Shown: piece after piece, positions 9,281 to 18,569 of the stretch | How positions within the stretch are numbered: the first letter of the stretch is position 1 | Layout: each line of letters begins with the position of its first letter | NCBI GenBank assembly: GCA_963827935.1 | Contig: CAWHCN010000004.1 | Span: 1,736,001-1,800,000, forward strand | DNA: 64,000 bases | DNA from: DATFNV01 sp963827935 | Lineage (GTDB): Bacteria; Planctomycetota; Planctomycetia; Gemmatales; Gemmataceae | Direction: 5' to 3' | Notes under the pieces: generated by a model | The model's input: the letters and a program-made list of their open reading frames with translations, nothing else | What the model was told of the DNA's origin: nothing | The model's database searches: none | Program-made: the position numbers and the translations under genes

Positions 9281-10071
9281 TCATTTGACGGCCGGTTTCT
9301 TCAAAGGTTGGGGCGCGGCGTGCCGGTTCAAGAAATCGACCTTGCGGACACCCTCCGGCGGCTGGAACTGAAACAGATCGTCGCTCAGCTTGGGGTTCAC
9401 GTCCCAGCGGTGGATGAGGGCCGTGTATTGCGGTTCGTCTACCTCCCGCTTGAAGGTGATCACGAGCTTGCGCGGCAGCGGTTGCTCGCCGGCGTCGATC
9501 CAGATTTGCCAGTCCAGAAGTTTTTGGCGGAACGCCAGGTGATGGCACTTCAGCTTGCCCACCTGGTGCAGCCCGACATACGATCCGCTCTGCACATTTT
9601 CCGTGAACATCTTGTAGGGGTCGGCAAACAGGAAGTCGGCCAGGGTCTGGTGCGTGTCGAAGCGGTCGTGCAGATCGTCGAGCATTGCGTCAATGGTGCC
9701 GGGCACCTTCTCGGTGGCGAAGGACTTTTGTCCCCGGTCGAAGACAGTGACCGTCTTGCCGTCGTAGTAGAACAAGGAATTCGCCGTGTCGCCCTGCGTC
9801 CTCACCGAACACCTTGTTGGGCCGGCTCACGGACAAATGGCGCTGGTTGCTGAGCTGAAGCTTCTGACCGTCGTCCTGCACCTCGTCAATGAATTCCTCC
9901 ACCTGAAACGAGTACGTCTTGAGGTCGGCCAGATAGTTCGACATGGCCTTGAGGTACTGGTCCGCCTTGGGCTCGATCTTGGGGGCCTCTCTCTCGAGAG
10001 CCGCCCAGGAGCGCCACGCCCCCCAGCACGGCCGCGACCGCCAATCCGACCGCCAACATTTGCCTTCTCAT
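9281..10071 (-). CDS. DUF2092-family secreted protein, frameshifted
   Basis: ATG 10071 begins a signal anchor (MLAVGLAVAAVLGGVALLGG). Breaks near 9990 and 9805 separate the N-terminus, a middle piece (YLADLKTYSFQVEEFIDEV, LQLSNQRHLSVSRPNK) and the C-terminal piece starting NSLFYYDGKTVTVFDRGQK and ending at 9281. The order of motifs (PNKVF, LFYYDGKTVTV, DWQIWIDAGEQPLPRKLVITFK) is that of DUF2092, LolA-like periplasmic proteins. It is the first sizeable gene downstream of leader RNA copy 1. Confidence 0.75.
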
Positions 10072-10154
10072 GATCGAATCCTCCGTTATCCCTGGGAACC
10101 TGGGAACCACACCCGCCCTTCATCCGGACAGACGCCGGCCCGCGGGGCAGTCGG

Positions 10155-10275
10155 CTATCTGAAGTTGTCCTGAGCCTTGTTGAAGGTGGCCTGAAGCCTG
10201 TTCGCCTCCCAGAGTAGCGATCTTGTCCGCCAGGAACTGAGCGTGTCCCTGTTGGTCTGCGACCGTCCTGTGCCA
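10155..10275 (-). CDS. Possible 40-residue open frame with one indel
   Basis: Between leader RNA copy 1 and the DUF2092 gene the minus strand reads VADQQGHAQFLADKIATLG. After a one-base shift near 10205 it continues EANRLQATFNKAQDNFR to a TAG at 10155-10157. The segment is polar and looks like a helical hairpin. An ATG lies at 10275, about 10 nt after the terminator of the leader. It may be a small real gene or the decayed end of a larger one; low confidence. Confidence 0.3.
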
Positions 10276-10284
10276 TCGCAGGCA

Positions 10285-10452
10285 AGAAAAAAGCCGGCAT
10301 GGCTGAACACCCTAAGGTATTCGGCCACGCCGGCTTACTCGTCTAACGGGGCACCCAGGAGGGTCTGGTTCCCCTTTAGTTAGTCATCCGACGACTCTAA
10401 CCAGAAAGTTAAGCGGAGCCGGTTGAAAGCTCAACCACGCGCCGTTACCTAA
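10285..10452 (-). ncRNA. Structured leader RNA family, copy 1
   Basis: The transcript is predicted to start near 10452 and end at the T-tract near 10287. In the minus direction it has a 5' hairpin (GGTTGA/TCAACC, 10421-10436), the conserved core GTCGGATGACTAA (10380-10392), a hairpin region AAAGGGGAACC...GGGTGCCCCGTTAG, and a strong terminator. Copies 2-4 (14.5, 27.9, 32.0 kb) share the same order. This copy is the most diverged. It precedes the DUF2092 gene. No known riboswitch family is recognised. Confidence 0.7.
10287..10334 (-). terminator. Intrinsic terminator of leader copy 1
   Basis: Minus strand stem GCCGGCGTGGC / GCCATGCCGGC (10324-10334 with 10293-10303), followed by TTTTTT (10287-10292). 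The downstream gene lies beyond it, so expression from this promoter needs read-through. Confidence 0.8.
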
Positions 10453-10458
10453 TCAAGC

Positions 10459-10486
10459 ATTGTAGGAATCGAAACCGGGATTGCAA
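10459..10486 (-). promoter_or_regulatory. Sigma70-type promoter of leader copy 1
   Basis: Minus strand: -35 TTGCAA (10481-10486), 16-bp spacer, -10 TACAAT (10459-10464). All four leader copies have a promoter with this same 16-bp spacing. Confidence 0.7.
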
Positions 10487-10503
10487 GGGAAAACCCGGTG
10501 GAT

Positions 10504-11250
10504 TCAGCCGGGAAGCCGGGGACGCCACAAACCTGGGACGGGCCCGGATACACCGGGACCGGCGGAACGGCGCGCAGCACGGCCCCGGAGCGCGTGGATC
10601 ACCAGCAATCCGACCGCAAGGACGGCCAGCACCATCAGCCCGATGCACCACCAGCCCAGGAGGCCCATTCCACGGAACCACGACGCGTGCTCCGCGCCCG
10701 GCACGGCGCTCGGCGCCGCCTCGGCCCGAGCCCCGGCGAGGTTCTCGCCCATCGCCTGGCGCACATACTCGACACCCGCCAGCAAGCCGCCATCATAGTC
10801 CCGTTTCCTGAGGCGGGCGACCACGATCTCGTCCAGGCGGTCGCGGTTTTCCATCGTGAACGCTAGGGCGACGGTCACATTGCCAACATCCATCTGGAAG
10901 TGGCTTGGGTCCTTTGTAATGAGCAGGTAGATGCCGTTGACATTAAGCGTCCGGAACCGTTCCCGTCCCCATTCTGCGAAGAAATGCGTTCTCTTCTCGG
11001 GGTCATTTTTTTCCGCCTCCCAGGCCGCCTGCCGGTCGGCCGGAATGCCGGGGTAGGTCTCGATCACAACATCCTGGTTGTGATCGCGCTTGATGTCCTG
11101 GAGGATCGCGGCGGCCCGCTTGATCGACTCGGGTGCGAAGAGCCCGGCGTGGTCGGTGACCTCGGAGACAGCCGCCGGGGTGGATGTTGCGGCCAGCAAG
11201 AAAGCGGCCAGGGCCACGGCCAGCCACGGCCAATGGGGTCGCGAAAACAT
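10504..11250 (-). CDS. TPM-domain secreted or membrane protein
   Basis: ATG 11250 follows a GGAGAAG site. Signal peptide (LAVALAAFLLAATSTPAA), then a TPM domain: VTDHAGLFAPESIKRAAAIL, VVIETYPGIPADR, GIYLLITKDPSHFQMDVG and a final DGGLLAGVEYVRQAM. A C-terminal membrane segment (LLGWWCIGLMVLAVLAVGLLVI) and an Arg/Gly/Pro-rich tail follow. TPM proteins are extracytoplasmic and have been tied to photosystem repair in plants and to envelope or cytochrome assembly in bacteria. The role here is unknown. Confidence 0.8.
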   Translation of the reverse strand: MFSRPHWPWLAVALAAFLLAATSTPAAVSEVTDHAGLFAPESIKRAAAILQDIKRDHNQDVVIETYPGIPADRQAAWEAEKNDPEKRTHFFAEWGRERFRTLNVNGIYLLITKDPSHFQMDVGNVTVALAFTMENRDRLDEIVVARLRKRDYDGGLLAGVEYVRQAMGENLAGARAEAAPSAVPGAEHASWFRGMGLLGWWCIGLMVLAVLAVGLLVIHALRGRAARRSAGPGVSGPVPGLWRPRLPG

Positions 11251-11331
11251 GGCTTCTCCATCGGGGCGAAAGGAACGCTTCGATCGCGACAGGCGAGGCC
11301 ACAACCCTGCCTCCATGTCCGGGCGATGGAG

Positions 11332-11620
11332 TTACTGCCACCATCTCCCGGGGGTGAAGGGCGACATAAGCCCAGAGAACAAGCACGCCCCCGAGGATCG
11401 CCACGATCCAGCCGTGCCAGGCGTTGCCAGACAGAGAGAATGGCTCACTCGGCGCTCCCTCTACGAACGAGTAGAGGAATCCACCCACGACGGCTCCGAC
11501 GATGCCCAACACCATTGTCAGGAGCAGGCCCATATTTCGCCGTCCTGGCACCAGGACGCGTGCAACCACGCCTACGATCAAGCCACACACCAACCAGCTA
11601 AGAAGGGTATTCATGGTCAT
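11332..11620 (-). CDS. GlsB/YeaQ/YmgE-type stress membrane protein
   Basis: Begins TMNTLLSWLVCGLIVGVVARVL with the family signature P.R.NMGLLLTMVLGIVGAVVGGFLY and a third membrane segment (GWIVAILGGVLVLWAYV). The raw frame lacks a nearby stop. A one-base correction near 11345 ends it at the TAA complement 11332-11334. Restored length is about 96 residues, usual for the family. A second member lies at 30983-31261. These small inner-membrane proteins are induced by general stress and their biochemical role is unsettled. Confidence 0.75.
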
Positions 11621-11735
11621 CTGTCTTTCTCCTTTTCTGCTTCCTGAGTGAATGAAGTCGATAAGTCCTCGCTCGGCGTTCACGTTGGTCAGCTGGACCT
11701 TCATCTGGTCGCCGAAGCCGACCCTGGCCTTCAAC

Positions 11736-12512
11736 TTACAATGACGGCCGCAACCCCCCTTCGCCTGTCCCACGACCTTGCAAGCGATGGAGCCCCTCGA
11801 TAATCAGTTCTGCACCCTGTGCGACGGAAAAACGCGACGCGTTGAGGACCAGGTCGTAATTGTGCGGATCGGCCGCGTCCCTGAAAAAATGGTCCTGGAC
11901 AAAATCAGTCCGCTCGCGGTCGATGGTCCCGAGCCTGTGTGCCGCTTCCTGCGCGGAAAGGCCGAGCCGGCCCGCGAGCACCACAGCGCGATCCTTCGCG
12001 GGTGCCACGAGGCGAACCCGCAAGGTGGTTTCGGCCGGCAGGATGAACCCGGCCCCCCGATCCACGACGACGCATTCGCCGTGAACCCCCAGGGCAAGTA
12101 CAGTCTCGACCAGGTGATGCACGTAAGCGCTCTCGCTCACCGGCGGATCCCACTCGCTCTTGGCGGGCGCCGTCCCAAAGGCCTGAACGGTCTCGAGCAG
12201 CCAGCTCTGCTGTCGTTCATCCACACTCTTGAGCAAGGTGCTCCGCACACCCATGTCGTGGGCGATCCGCTCCAGGAGTTCATGATCGTAGACGTGCCAC
12301 CCCAGGAGTTTCCCTACCTCCTCGGCGACCAGGGTGCCGCGCGTCCCGGCCTCACGCGAGAGGGCGATGGTGAAAGCGCGGGGAGCCCTCCGCGGAATGT
12401 CCCGTTGTGCGGCGGCAGCCCGGCGCTGGGCGTCCCAGCGCCCAGAAGCCTTCTCCAGCAACTCCCCCTCGCTTCGCTCTCGCGAAGGCTCCGTCGGGCT
12501 TTCGTGGTTCAT
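11736..12512 (-). CDS. Cytidylate-kinase-like protein
   Basis: 258 residues, intact. After a charged N-terminal tail comes FTIALSREAGTRGTLVAEEVGKLLGWHVYDHELL, the altered P-loop start of the cytidylate kinase-like family (PF13189). VVVDRGAGFILPAETTLRVRLVAP and RLGTIDRERTDFVQDHFFRDAADPHNYDLVLNAS follow. These proteins keep the CMP-kinase fold, but their substrate is usually untested. This one sits among stress genes and is not near a ribosomal or nucleotide operon. Confidence 0.8.
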   Translation of the reverse strand: MNHESPTEPSRERSEGELLEKASGRWDAQRRAAAAQRDIPRRAPRAFTIALSREAGTRGTLVAEEVGKLLGWHVYDHELLERIAHDMGVRSTLLKSVDERQQSWLLETVQAFGTAPAKSEWDPPVSESAYVHHLVETVLALGVHGECVVVDRGAGFILPAETTLRVRLVAPAKDRAVVLAGRLGLSAQEAAHRLGTIDRERTDFVQDHFFRDAADPHNYDLVLNASRFSVAQGAELIIEGLHRLQGRGTGEGGLRPSL

Positions 12513-12880
12513 GTCAACCTCTTGAGTTCGGCGATTGACCGGCGTCCCGTTTGGCAGTCCTTTTCACCCGTTCGCCGGTGTGGTATCCCGGGCGAACACG
12601 GCGAGTTGTTGTCAATGCACTGTTGGATGCGTTGCGCCTGGGCATCGGACAGCAAGCGTCCCACGCCGAGCGGTCGCCCCGTCCGGTCACCGGGCAGCGC
12701 GGGCGTACCGGCGGCGGCGTAAGCCGACCACCAGCGGCTGATGGTTTCATGGCAGACCCCAAGCACGTCGGCGAGTTCGACTTCGGAGTAGCCCAACTCG
12801 ATGCCGCGCAAGGCACGCAGGCGCAGTACCTGCAGCGCTTCATCGGACAAGTGGCGTGCGTCCGGCAATTCGATCGACAT
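12509..12880 (-). pseudogene. IS630-type transposase N-terminal fragment
   Basis: From ATG 12880: LSDEALQVLRLRALRGIELGYSEVELADVLGVCHETISRWWSAY, the helix-turn-helix of IS630-family transposases, then GRPLGVGRLLSDAQAQRIQQ. After residue about 85 the expected second HTH and the DDE catalytic domain are missing and the frame runs through unrelated sequence. It is a remnant of an insertion sequence and overlaps the lipoprotein frame at 12840-13016, suggesting insertion into or next to that gene. Confidence 0.65.
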
Positions 12881-13016
12881 GGCCGCTCTCCATTTCCGGG
12901 CTTTGCTCCCCACAGACTATTGAGCATTTTCCATGCCGGAGTAATATGTCCTTGCTGTCGCAGCCGGCCAGGGCGACTACCCCGACCACCACCAAACCGA
13001 CGAATGCACTCTTCAT
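12840..13016 (-). CDS. Small lipoprotein, probably interrupted by IS630 remnant
   Basis: ATG 13016 opens KSAFVGLVVVGVVALAGCDS, a clear lipoprotein signal with lipobox LAGC. The frame then enters sequence that overlaps the transposase fragment and stops at 12840. The original C-terminus is probably lost. It resembles entericidin-like stress lipoproteins only in signal and size. Confidence 0.45.
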   Translation of the reverse strand: MKSAFVGLVVVGVVALAGCDSKDILLRHGKCSIVCGEQSPEMESGHVDRIAGRTPLVR

Positions 13017-13180
13017 GGATTTTCACCTTTCTCGAACCTGGGCCCGTTCGTGCTCGCTACGCGCGAGATCGATGAGGGGGCCCGGAAATCTGTTACGCAC
13101 AGCAGTTGTAAGAGGAGGCAGGAACTCGGATTCCCATGCCCCCTGGTCCGCAGGGACCGTATCGAGCGATCCGCGACGGC

Positions 13181-13384
13181 TCACGGCGTCAGGGTGCGGG
13201 AGAACTCGTCGATCTCCCTGTCCGCCTGGTCCTTGGCGTAGCCGTAGCGCTCCTGGAGCTTGCCGGCAAGTTGCTCGCGCTTGCCGGCGACGACTGTCAA
13301 ATCGTCGTCGGTCAGCTTGCCCCACTTCTCTTTCACCTTGCCCGTGAGCTGCTTCCAGTTGCCTGTGATTCGATCCCAGTTCAT
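13181..13384 (-). CDS. CsbD-family stress protein
   Basis: Start ATG 13384 (NWDRITGNWKQLTGKVKEKW) with the full CsbD pattern: GKLTDDDLTVVAGKREQLAGKLQERYGYAKDQAD, 67 residues. CsbD proteins are small, highly charged, and strongly induced in general stress in many bacteria; function unknown. It lies 76 bp downstream of the DUF3309 gene in the same direction, as in many stress islands. Confidence 0.9.
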   Translation of the reverse strand: MNWDRITGNWKQLTGKVKEKWGKLTDDDLTVVAGKREQLAGKLQERYGYAKDQADREIDEFSRTLTP

Positions 13385-13460
13385 TGGGTATCTCCTTGGG
13401 AAAAGAGTTCTGCGACACTGTTGTGGTTGTCCGCCCAGGATGGGCACGATGCGCTTCCGA

Positions 13461-13622
13461 TCAGAAGACCCTGAAGAGCACCAGCACCAGCACGATCACC
13501 AGGATCAGGCCGAGACCGCCGCTGGGGCCGTAGCCCCAGCTCTGGCTGTGGTTCCAGGTCGGCAAGACGCCGAGGACCAGCATGACCAGAACAACCAGCA
13601 AGATCAAACCGAGGATAGACAT
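13461..13622 (-). CDS. DUF3309-type small membrane protein
   Basis: ATG 13622 to TGA at 13461-13463, 53 residues. SILGLILLVVLVMLVLGVLP is a membrane helix, TWNHSQSWGYGPSGG is the family's conserved loop, and LGLILVIVLVLVLF a second helix. This layout is DUF3309, a two-helix protein of unknown function often found beside CsbD genes, as here. Confidence 0.85.
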   Translation of the reverse strand: MSILGLILLVVLVMLVLGVLPTWNHSQSWGYGPSGGLGLILVIVLVLVLFRVF

Positions 13623-13698
13623 GGATGACCCTTTCGATGGTTAGAGACACTGTGGAGGCCGCGGCCGTGAATGTCACGGCCGCGGCCTGGGCGACGAC

Positions 13699-14271
13699 CT
13701 AGTTGGCCGACTTTGTGAAATCGACGGTCTTCCGGTCGCCCGCGGACACATCGATGGTCTGCGTCCGGGAAACCTTTTTGCCGTCCTGCGTCCAGCGGGC
13801 CCGCACCTCGTAGGTGTACGCCCGGCCGGGCTTCAGCTCCGGCGACTCGAACTCGCGCACCGCGCCGGTCTGAGTCGTCTTCGACCCTTCGAACCAGATC
13901 TCCGCATCGGCCGGCGACCGCACGGAAATGTGGACCGTCCGGTCCGACGCGTCGGCGCTGGGCGCGGCCGGCATCGAGCCGTAGTACGGTGCGACGGGGA
14001 CGACGTACGACGGCGCGACGCCGTAGGAGTAGTCGTAGAACGCGCCGGGGTAGACGCCGATTCCGCCCCAGAAGTAGCCGCCGTAGTACCCGCCGCGGTT
14101 GCCGTAGTAGCCGCCGCGGTTGCCGCCGCCGTAGTAGCCCCCGCGGTTGCCGCCGCCAGAGTACCCTCCGCGGCTGCCGCCCCGCGAAGCGGCCTCAGAG
14201 CCGGAAGCGAACAGTAGCGCGACTGCGGCGACGGCGGAACCTGCCAGGGCGACAAATCGAATTCGTGACAT
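13699..14271 (-). CDS. TIGR03000-domain secreted protein with Gly/Tyr-rich repeats
   Basis: Signal peptide from ATG 14271 (FVALAGSAVAAVALLFASGSEA), then a run of glycine-rich repeats (GGYSGGGNRGGYYGGG and variants), a Tyr/Pro region, and a C-terminal domain: TVHISVRSPADAEIWFEGSKTTQTGAVREF, then PGRAYTYEVRARWTQDGK and a final VDFTK. That C-terminal beta-domain is the planctomycete TIGR03000 repeat, usually at the end of exported proteins. It lies directly downstream of leader RNA copy 2. Envelope or matrix role inferred. Confidence 0.85.
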   Translation of the reverse strand: MSRIRFVALAGSAVAAVALLFASGSEAASRGGSRGGYSGGGNRGGYYGGGNRGGYYGNRGGYYGGYFWGGIGVYPGAFYDYSYGVAPSYVVPVAPYYGSMPAAPSADASDRTVHISVRSPADAEIWFEGSKTTQTGAVREFESPELKPGRAYTYEVRARWTQDGKKVSRTQTIDVSAGDRKTVDFTKSAN

Positions 14272-14449
14272 CTGACGACTCCTTGAGACGCAGCGGCGCA
14301 TTGCATCGGGCCGACTCTACACGCGGAGTCGGCCGACACAATAGGCCCCAGCGCCTGTTTGTTAGGGGTGGTTGAAGCCGGGAGGCTTCCTTTTCACGCG
14401 TCATGCGATTCTGATGCGTTTGCTTCCATGCGCCGGATCGGCCACAACG

Positions 14450-14500
14450 AAAAAAGCCGACGTGGCAGATCAACCCAATGGGTTAGTCCGCCACGTCGGC
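14450..14500 (-). terminator. Intrinsic terminator of leader copy 2
   Basis: Minus strand stem GCCGACGTGGC / GCCACGTCGGC (14490-14500 with 14456-14466), loop containing AACCCATTGGGTT, then TTTTTT at 14450-14455. Confidence 0.85.
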
Positions 14501-14604
14501 TTACTTGGCTAACGGGCCCCTCGGCATGGCCGGGTTGCCCTTCATCTAGTCATCCGACAACTGCGATCTCGTTTGCTTTGAGCCATCCACGTGGCCCCCG
14601 CTAA
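14450..14604 (-). ncRNA. Structured leader RNA family, copy 2
   Basis: Predicted to run from about 14604 to the T-tract at 14450-14455. In the minus direction: a short 5' hairpin (GCCACGTGGATGGC region), core AACGAGATCGCAGTT then GTCGGATGACTAG (14546-14558), AAGGGCAACCCGGC...GGGGCCCGTTAGCC, and the terminator. It is nearly identical to copy 3 through the core. The next minus-strand gene is the TIGR03000 protein, 180 nt downstream. Confidence 0.75.
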
Positions 14605-14610
14605 ATACTC

Positions 14611-14638
14611 ATCATAGGGGCGGTGGCGGGGATGGCAA
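14611..14638 (-). promoter_or_regulatory. Sigma70-type promoter of leader copy 2
   Basis: Minus strand: -35 TTGCCA (14633-14638), 16-bp spacer, -10 TATGAT (14611-14616), followed by GAG. Confidence 0.75.
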
Positions 14639-14866
14639 GTGCATTTTCGCCCTGCATTGATATTTTATTCTTCGGACCGCCGCGGGACGCCGGTTTCTCT
14701 TCTATGGCCAGCAGCCGTCCCTTACGGACTGCTCCCCGGCACGGCAGGTCGACGTCCCCGGCATTGTCCTCCAGCCACTGCCGCCCCAGGAAGAGCTCTC
14801 GGGGCTTCAGGATGATTTCCGTCTACAACTGCTCCTGCGACCAGACCACGCGCGGGCCTGCAGCGC
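14639..14866 (-). other. Stretch between PPK2 gene and leader copy 2, open but unassigned
   Basis: About 230 bases with no gene I can support. The minus strand stays open and reads KPRELFLGRQWLEDNAGDVDL further down, without a convincing start codon. It may be the remnant of a small gene. Confidence 0.2.
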
Positions 14867-15697
14867 CTATGCGTTCTTCGCCGAATGGTACTCCCGGCGG
14901 ATATGCTCGAGATCCGCGGCGGGCGAGGGGAATTTCATGTGCAACCCTTCCAGGTGTTCCACGACGATCCGTGCGATCGCGAGGTTCCGGAACCACTTGT
15001 GGTCGGACGGGATGACGAACCACGGCGCTTGCTGGAGTACTGCAGCGGGACAGGACGTCCTCATATGCCGCCGTGTAGTCGTCCCAGAACTTTCGCTCCT
15101 TGTAGTCGGACTCGCTGATCTTCCATTGCTTGGCCGGATCGTCGAGGCGGTCCTTGAAGCGACTCAGTTGCTCTTGTTTGGAGATGTGCAGGTAGAACTT
15201 GAGGATGTGCGTGTTGTCCTCGACGAGTTCCTTCTCGAACGCGTTAATCTGGTCGTATCGGCGGGACCAGACCGCTTCTGGGACCAGATTGTGGACACGG
15301 ACGACGAGCACGTCCTCGTACTGGGAGCGGTTGAAGATGACCACTTCTCCTTTCGCAGGCGCAGGCTGATGAACCCGCCACAGGAAATCGTGGGCCAATT
15401 CCTTGGCAGTAGGCTGCTTGAACGCCGCCACTCGACAGCCCTGCGGATTCATCGCACCCAGAACGTGGTTAATCGTCCCGTCCTTGCCCCCCGTGTCCAT
15501 TCCTTGCAGGCAGATCAGGAGGGAGCACCGTCCATCGGCGTAGAGCAACTCTTGCAGTTCGCGCAGCTTCGTCTGGTCGTGCTCTATCTCTTCGGCTGCT
15601 TCCTTGTGGCCTCGTGGTGGTCCTTGAACCCAGGATCGATATCCTTGAGTTTGACTTTGCTGCCGGGCGCCACTCGGAACCGATTGACATATTTCAC
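14867..15697 (-). CDS. ppk2: Polyphosphate kinase 2 family phosphotransferase, frameshifted
   Basis: GTG 15697 follows AGGAGG. The N-terminus (KYVNRFRVAPGSKVKLKDIDPGF) is typical of PPK2-family polyP:nucleotide phosphotransferases. Breaks near 15590 and 15050 separate the Walker A segment (LLICLQGMDTGGKDGTI), the basic lid (FLWRVHQPAPAKGEVVIFNRSQYEDVLVVRVH) and the end (HKWFRNLAIARIVVEHLEGL). About 275 residues when restored. These enzymes move phosphate between polyphosphate and AMP, ADP or GDP. As last gene of the 27.8-14.9 kb run it would couple the polyphosphate store to the ATP pool. Confidence 0.85.
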
Positions 15698-15766
15698 CTT
15701 GATCCTCCTACCTGCATACCACCGCCGTCCCTCGATACCACTTTGATCAGCGCAGTCTCCGTCGGT

Positions 15767-18496
15767 TCATTTGGGGGACTCGCCATTCCGAGTCTCTCGC
15801 TCCGCCTCAAGCCAGTCTTGATCTGCCTGGCTTTGACCCTGCACTCGCTGCTGGTAGAGTTCATAGGCCCGTGCGGCGATCTGCGGCGTCAAATCGGCCG
15901 GTGTCTGCGCTTTGGGTTCGGGCTTGTGCTGGGCTCTGGCTTCCGGTGTGGCCCCAGCTTTGGTGTGATCCAAAATCCAATAGGCGAGCAGTTTCACGCG
16001 GTCATTCACGAGGAACCAGGCCAGAGCATAGCCCCACACGAACAGTGCCCATTCCCAGGGGAGGGGTTTCATGAAGACCCCAAAAACCGCGATCAGAGTC
16101 GCCACGATCTGCGTGCCGAGCACCGCTATCCAAAGGATCCGCGCGGGGCGTATGGACCAGAACGGGCCGCGCGTGCGCGTCAGGAAGATCGTCAGATGTC
16201 CGGCCACGGACAGCTTCAGGTACATCAGCGTCTGGATGACCGCGCGGTCGAGCCGGGGAGGAAGCTGTTAAGGAGATTCTCCTCGGCCAGATAAAACAGG
16301 CCAAACGCGGACACGACCCCGATGACCCCGAGCACCGTGGAGATCCCCAGCACCATGCGCATGTTCCAGGCCTCGGGTTGGTTCCTGTAATGAACGTTGT
16401 CATAGGCGATGGACAGGATGGCACCGTCATTGAGCAACGCGATCATCACGATCATCACCGCGGTCACCGGATAGAACTTGAAGATCAGGATCGCCAGCGT
16501 CATGAAGAACAGCACGCGCAGCGTCTCGGCGATGCGGTAGATCGCATAGCTATTCATCCGCTGGAAGATTTTCCGGCTCTCCTTGATCGCGTCGATGATC
16601 ACCGACAGGCCGGGCGCCACCAGCACGATGGACGCCGCCGCGCGGGCCGCGTCCGTCGCGCCGGAAACGGCGATGCCGCAGTCGGCCTTCTTCAGCGCGG
16701 GGGCGTCATTCACCCCGTCGCCCGTCATGCCGACGATGTGGCCGCGTTTTTGCAGAACGTCAATAATGTGGAACTTGTGTTCGGGGAACACCTGGGCGAA
16801 ACCGTCGGCCTTGTCGATGGACTCGGCCACCTCTGCGGTCTCTTGCTTTTTCGAGTCGCCCAAACTGGCGGCATCGAGGATATTGGTGCCCATGTCCAAC
16901 TTTTTGGCGGTCTCCTTGGCGATGGCCAGTTGCATCGCCCGTCACCATCTTGATCTTCACGCCCATCTTGCCAGCGGTCGCGACGGTTGCCTTGGCATCG
17001 TCCCGCGGCGGATCGAAAAGCGGCAACACGCCGAGAAACTGCCATTGCCCGTCCCCCTCGGCCCGCGCCACGCCCAAGGAACGAAAGCCGCGCGCCGCGA
17101 ATTCGTTGACCGCCTTGTCGACGGCGGGTTTCACCTGCCCGGCATTGGCCGACAACGCCAAGATCACCTGCGGCGCGCCCTTCGTCACCTTGAACTCTTT
17201 CCGTCCGTGCCCTTGACGGTGGCTTCGGTGCGTTTATGCACCGGGTCGAACGGCAGGAAATGAACCGCCTGATAGCTCTTCAAGGCATTCTGTCGTCCTT
17301 CACGCCGCCGAGCACGGCCAGATCGATGGTGTCGTTGTCGTCCGCACGCGAAGCCAGCGCACCGGCAAGGATGACTTGGTCGGCAGGGATACCGTTGACG
17401 GTGAACGGATCGCCCAGCGTCAGCTTGTTCTGCGTCAGGGTGCCGGTCTTGTCCGCGCACAGCACGTCCACGCCCGCCAATTCCTCGATGGCCACCAACT
17501 TGCTCACAATCGCTTGCTTCTTGGCGAGCAGGCGCGCGCCGACCGCCATCGTCACCGACAACACCGTCGGCATGGCCACGGGAATGGCCGCGACCGTGAG
17601 GATGAGGGCGAATAAGAGGACAGGGTCCTTGGGAGGTTGTCGCGTAGAGCATCGGTTCGCCGCGGAGGATACCGACCGTAATAATCACCGCCACCAGAGC
17701 CACCGCGAGGATGATCAGGTACTTGCCGATCTTCAGTACGGCCTGTTGAAAATGGCTGACGGTGTGCGCCTCCTGCACCAGTTGCGCCGTCTTGCCGAAG
17801 TAGGTGTTGGTGCCCGTGGCATAGACCAGTGCGCCGATTTCACCCCGACGCATGATCGAACCGGAAAACACCGCCTCGCCGGGTTTGCGCGTGGCGGGCA
17901 GGGACTCTCCCGTCAGCGCGGACTGATCCACCGACACCTCGTCGCCTTCCAGCAAGCGCGCATCCGCCGGTACAATGTCTCCCAGCCGTAAGCGGATGAC
18001 GTCGCCCGGCACCAACTCACGCGCCGCCGGGTTGATCCACTTCCCATCCCGCTTCACCCGGGCCTTGATCGCCAGCCTGGCCTTCAGGGCGTCGATGGCG
18101 TTGCCCGCCTGGCGTTCTTCCCAGAATCCGACCACGGCGTTGCAAACAAGCAAAAAGAGGATGATGCCAAAATCCTCCCAGTGCCCGACCACGGCCGACA
18201 GAATCACCGCCACTTCAATCATCCACGGGATGGGGCCCCAAAAATAGGTGAGGAATTTCAGGATCGGATTGGTCTTCTCTTCTTTAATCTCGTTCGGCCC
18301 ATATTGGGTCAGCCGCTTCTGCGCCTCGGCTTGAGTGAGGCCGTCCGGCGACGACCCCAGTTTTTTCTCCACTTCCGGCATGGGCAGGGTTTTCAGATCG
18401 TCCTTCGCATCGGGCTTCGATTCCGGAGCCTTCGCCATTGGGCCTCGATACCGGCTTCGAATCGGGAGTCTTGGGCTGATCGACATGGGTTGCCAT
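15767..18496 (-). CDS. Plasma-membrane H+-transporting P-type ATPase (type IIIA), several frameshifts
   Basis: Pieces in three frames give one protein of about 900 residues. In order: cation-ATPase N-domain (GLTQAEAQKRLTQYGPNEI), M1-M2 (FLTYFWGPIPWMIEVAVILSA), actuator motif TGESLPATRK, M4 (LTVAAIPVAMPTVLSV), phosphorylation motif DKTGTLTQNK, nucleotide-binding KGAPQVIL, hinge MTGDGVNDAPALKKAD, and C-terminal helices to 15767. PVAMPTVLSV and the short C-terminal region match plant/fungal-type proton pumps. Breaks lie near 18440, 17635, 17290, 17200, 16935 and 16265. It would export protons at ATP cost, fitting an operon that produces acetate. Confidence 0.85.
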
Positions 18497-18569
18497 GATG
18501 GGTATCCTTTCTCTTCGTCTATGCCACAGGTGTTGTGAGTTGCGGGATACTGGTTCCTTCGCACTGATT

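Noticed and set aside
13930..14375. Val/Ala-rich and Arg-rich plus-strand frames
   Set aside because: They are antisense images of the Gly/Tyr-rich repeats in the TIGR03000 gene.
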